Shown in pieces: positions 61,862 through 64,000 of a stretch of DNA of 64,000 nucleotides (position 1 is the stretch's first letter; each line of letters opens with the position of its first letter). The stretch covers positions 2,237,001 through 2,301,000 of the forward strand of contig JACCIC010000002.1 of assembly GCA_018907035.1 (NCBI GenBank). The letters run 5' to 3'. The position numbers were made by a program, and so were the translations under genes. Source of the DNA: Sycobia sp. Sy_11 (lineage: Eukaryota > Arthropoda > Insecta > Hymenoptera > Epichrysomallidae). The notes under the pieces were generated by a model that saw only the letters and a list, made by a program, of their open reading frames with translations, was not told where the DNA came from and made no database searches.

Positions 61862-62160
61862 CACTACCTCGTTCAATAATATTTTGACATCATTCGTACT
61901 TTAAAATCGATTGATTGAGAAAAATATACCTCGTTTTATGATTCGGCCCTAGTGGCATTGTGAATTTGTTTACATCCGATGTTACTTACCACATCGCATA
62001 GTATTTTGTAATTTTCGCCATGAATTTTCGTTTTTTTACAAACTCTGACGATATAATTTTTTTCACTTAGCAACAGCTACCTCGCTAAATAGTATTTTGT
62101 TATTCCCAATGTTTTAAAATTGTTCAGTCGTCAAAAAACTTCTTCGCATTATGACCGTCA
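61862..62160. repeat. Three diverged direct repeats of about 90-120 bp
   Basis: Units begin near 61865, 61984 and 62078. Each has a CTACCTCG/TTACCACATCG-like start, then AATAGTATTTTG or a close variant, then a TTTTAAAAT-like stretch. They are degenerate and need alignment. Confidence 0.55.
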
Positions 62161-63921
62161 ATTTTTACTTCAACAACCCCTTAACCGTAAAGAAAGTAGA
62201 CCGCACTCAAAATATTCCGCTACTCTTATCGCTTGCTTCACACCTTGAAGCATTTTCAGTGACGGAAAGAACTGAAAGAAAAATTCCTTTAACAACGTTT
62301 TTATTATTCATGCTCGTGAATTTAGTAAAAAAGACAATTAAGATAAAAATTAATTTGACGCTTTCAAAGTGTTATTGGAGGGCTTTTTTAAAAAAATTAT
62401 CCACTATTATTATATACTAACAAGTGCTTTCGAATACATTGATTTTTATGGTTTTTAATATTCTTATAGGATTGTTTGAATTACATTTCACAATCATTCG
62501 TAGTTATTCTGTAGAGCTGTAAGAAATTCTCAATATCATGTCGTTATATTCATATTTTATTGATAAGAAATAAGTATTTCAATATTTGAAAAAGCCTTTG
62601 AAATTATTTTATAAAATATATTGAGGAAAACATGCAACTAAAAATCTTTATGGTTATAATATGGATTTAAGTTTTGATTTTAAAGTTCATTCAATTTCGC
62701 ACGGTTTGTGTACACTATAAAATATACTATGTTTAATTTAAAAAGAATTCCGGTTTTGGATAAAGGAAAATAAAATATTTATGAATAAAAAACTTGATCT
62801 GCTTAAAAATCTATTCACCCCAAAAAATTGATTCAATTAAAAATAGTGTTCTTCAAACAAGCTATTACATACGTGAACTATTATAAATGTTTGCTAAAAA
62901 TAAACTGAATCAATATTGCAATAGTCTTTCGCATCTTTGGGCTTTAAATCATCGATATTGCATATTATGAATTTTATGTATTCCGCGTGTTATCCGATCC
63001 CAATGCTACTCTAAAGTAATGGCACACCACCGTATATGGGACAATGTCGATATACTGTTACACAAACGTAAATTTCCATTTATATATATATTTATTCGAT
63101 CTTTACTGCCCAGTTAGAGCGCAACAAGGTAAAGAGATAAATGTTAAAAATATCAATAAGCAACTATGAAGTAGCAATTTTTAATTAATAATATTAATTA
63201 ATGAGCGTAATTAATATTGAATAAATTTATTATCACGATCTATGCATTTCGAGTAATTCCAGAAATACCGTTTTTTCCCATTGCTACGTCATTATCTTTT
63301 ATCGCCAACATTTGGAAATATCCGCTTTAATAGAACAAACAAAATTCAGCATCCACTCACCGACCAGAGGGATGAAAATATTTTTGGGAATTTTGCCAAA
63401 AATTTGTGTAACAGCCACCGGCCGTAATATTACTAATAGAATCGGATCATTTTACCGTATGACAAAGACTAATGAAAATGATTTATTGGAGTTTTAATTA
63501 AGAGAAGGAGTGGATATCAGTTGCATTATACATACTTACATAAGAAATAATGGTTTTGAACAATATCAGGTTTCATTTCCATTTTGTTACTCGTAGGTAT
63601 GAAACCGAGGAAATTGTAATTCTGTAATGAACACATAATGCGAATAAAAAAAAGTTCTATATAAGCAATGAAGTAACCTTCGTTGTTTAGAACACACGAT
63701 TTTAATGATATATTGCATATCTAACTCATACAAGTAAAGCATTTATTTTTATACATTGTTGTTTTATTTTAAGAGAGTTGTGGATTAAAAAAGTTTGATT
63801 AAGAAAACCGAATTACTCATGTTTGACTCATGTTAAATCATAATTTAAAAAAATATAAAAATGCTAGTTAAATATATAAGAAGAAATATAGAAGTTATAA
63901 AATCTTTATTCTTCGTTGCAG

Positions 63922-64000
63922 AAAAAAATGGCTTACAAGAGGAGGCTCGAAGATATCTCTAATGGATTTGGTTCCGATTGGCTTCAAAGTAGATCTGATC
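63922..64000 (+). CDS. Possible 5' exon of an unidentified plus-strand gene (cut by window edge)
   Basis: A good acceptor, TTCTTCGTTGCAG, ends at 63921. The following 79 bases are of coding-like composition and open in two frames. One frame carries an ATG at 63928 and reads MAYKRRLEDISNGFGSDWLQ onward to the window edge; the alternative frame gives KKWLTRGGSKIS onward. I do not recognise either. An internal or first coding exon is possible, with upstream exons somewhere in the desert or none. Confidence 0.3.

Larger units (their letters stand above)
38669..63921. other. 25-kb gene desert, possibly a giant intron of the Methuselah-like gene
   Basis: No exon with recognisable protein content was found on either strand. 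If the missing 5' exons of the receptor lie beyond 64 kb, this is one very long intron; alternatively an unrecognised small exon lies within it. The first 5 kb is AT-rich and unremarkable. Between 43.7 and 57.3 kb microsatellites are dense. GC/CpG-richer islands occur at about 41370-41600, 43900-44600, 44930-45160, 45770-46160, 50760-51080, 54180-54790, 57860-58470 and 59420-59660. Their ORFs are open in several frames and look like by-products of composition. Confidence 0.5.

Overview
The window is nuclear DNA from an animal, almost certainly an insect. Hymenoptera is my best guess, from protein character, short AT-rich introns and many TA/GA microsatellites, but I could not run a search. The genes are conserved, single-copy and split by GT-AG introns. 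I rebuilt exon structures by joining splice sites in phase.

The left half (1-28.6 kb) is gene-dense. In order it holds NIP7 (minus, 3' end off the left edge), the bZIP gene REPTOR-BP/CREBL2 (minus), an intronless PLRG1/Tango4 WD40 gene (plus), a FYVE-like plus RING E3 ligase of the RNF34/RFFL family (plus, 6 exons), TOM22 (minus, 3 exons), a HAUS4-like augmin subunit (minus, 3 exons) and the complete 20-exon Prp8 gene (plus, 2,376 residues). The set is housekeeping: ribosome assembly (NIP7), splicing (PLRG1 of the Prp19 complex, Prp8 of the U5 snRNP), mitochondrial import (TOM22), spindle microtubule nucleation (HAUS4), ubiquitin signalling and TORC1/energy-responsive transcription.

The most interesting signal is inside the Prp8 introns. 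Introns 5, 6 and 12 each carry an RNA with hairpin-H box-hairpin-ACA organisation. The intron 6 and 12 RNAs share a pseudouridylation pocket and show compensatory base changes in the stem. Introns 4 and 13 carry a second related pair, with C and D boxes, two internal hairpins (one with a compensatory G-C to A-T change) and a conserved UGAG in the loop. Prp8 therefore looks like a multi-guide-RNA host gene whose guides multiplied between introns of the same gene.

The right half (28.6-64 kb) is gene-poor. Its only clear gene is the 3' part (TM4-TM7 and tail, 3 exons) of a Methuselah-like class B GPCR on the minus strand; its ectodomain and TM1-TM3 exons were not found. The rest is AT-rich DNA with long (TA)n, (GA)n, (CA)n and poly-T/G tracts, several GC/CpG-richer islands without clear coding capacity, a two-armed foldback of about 200 bp per arm at 56.4-56.9 kb, and a near-perfect hairpin at 32.3-32.4 kb. 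A possible exon of a plus-strand gene begins at the right edge.
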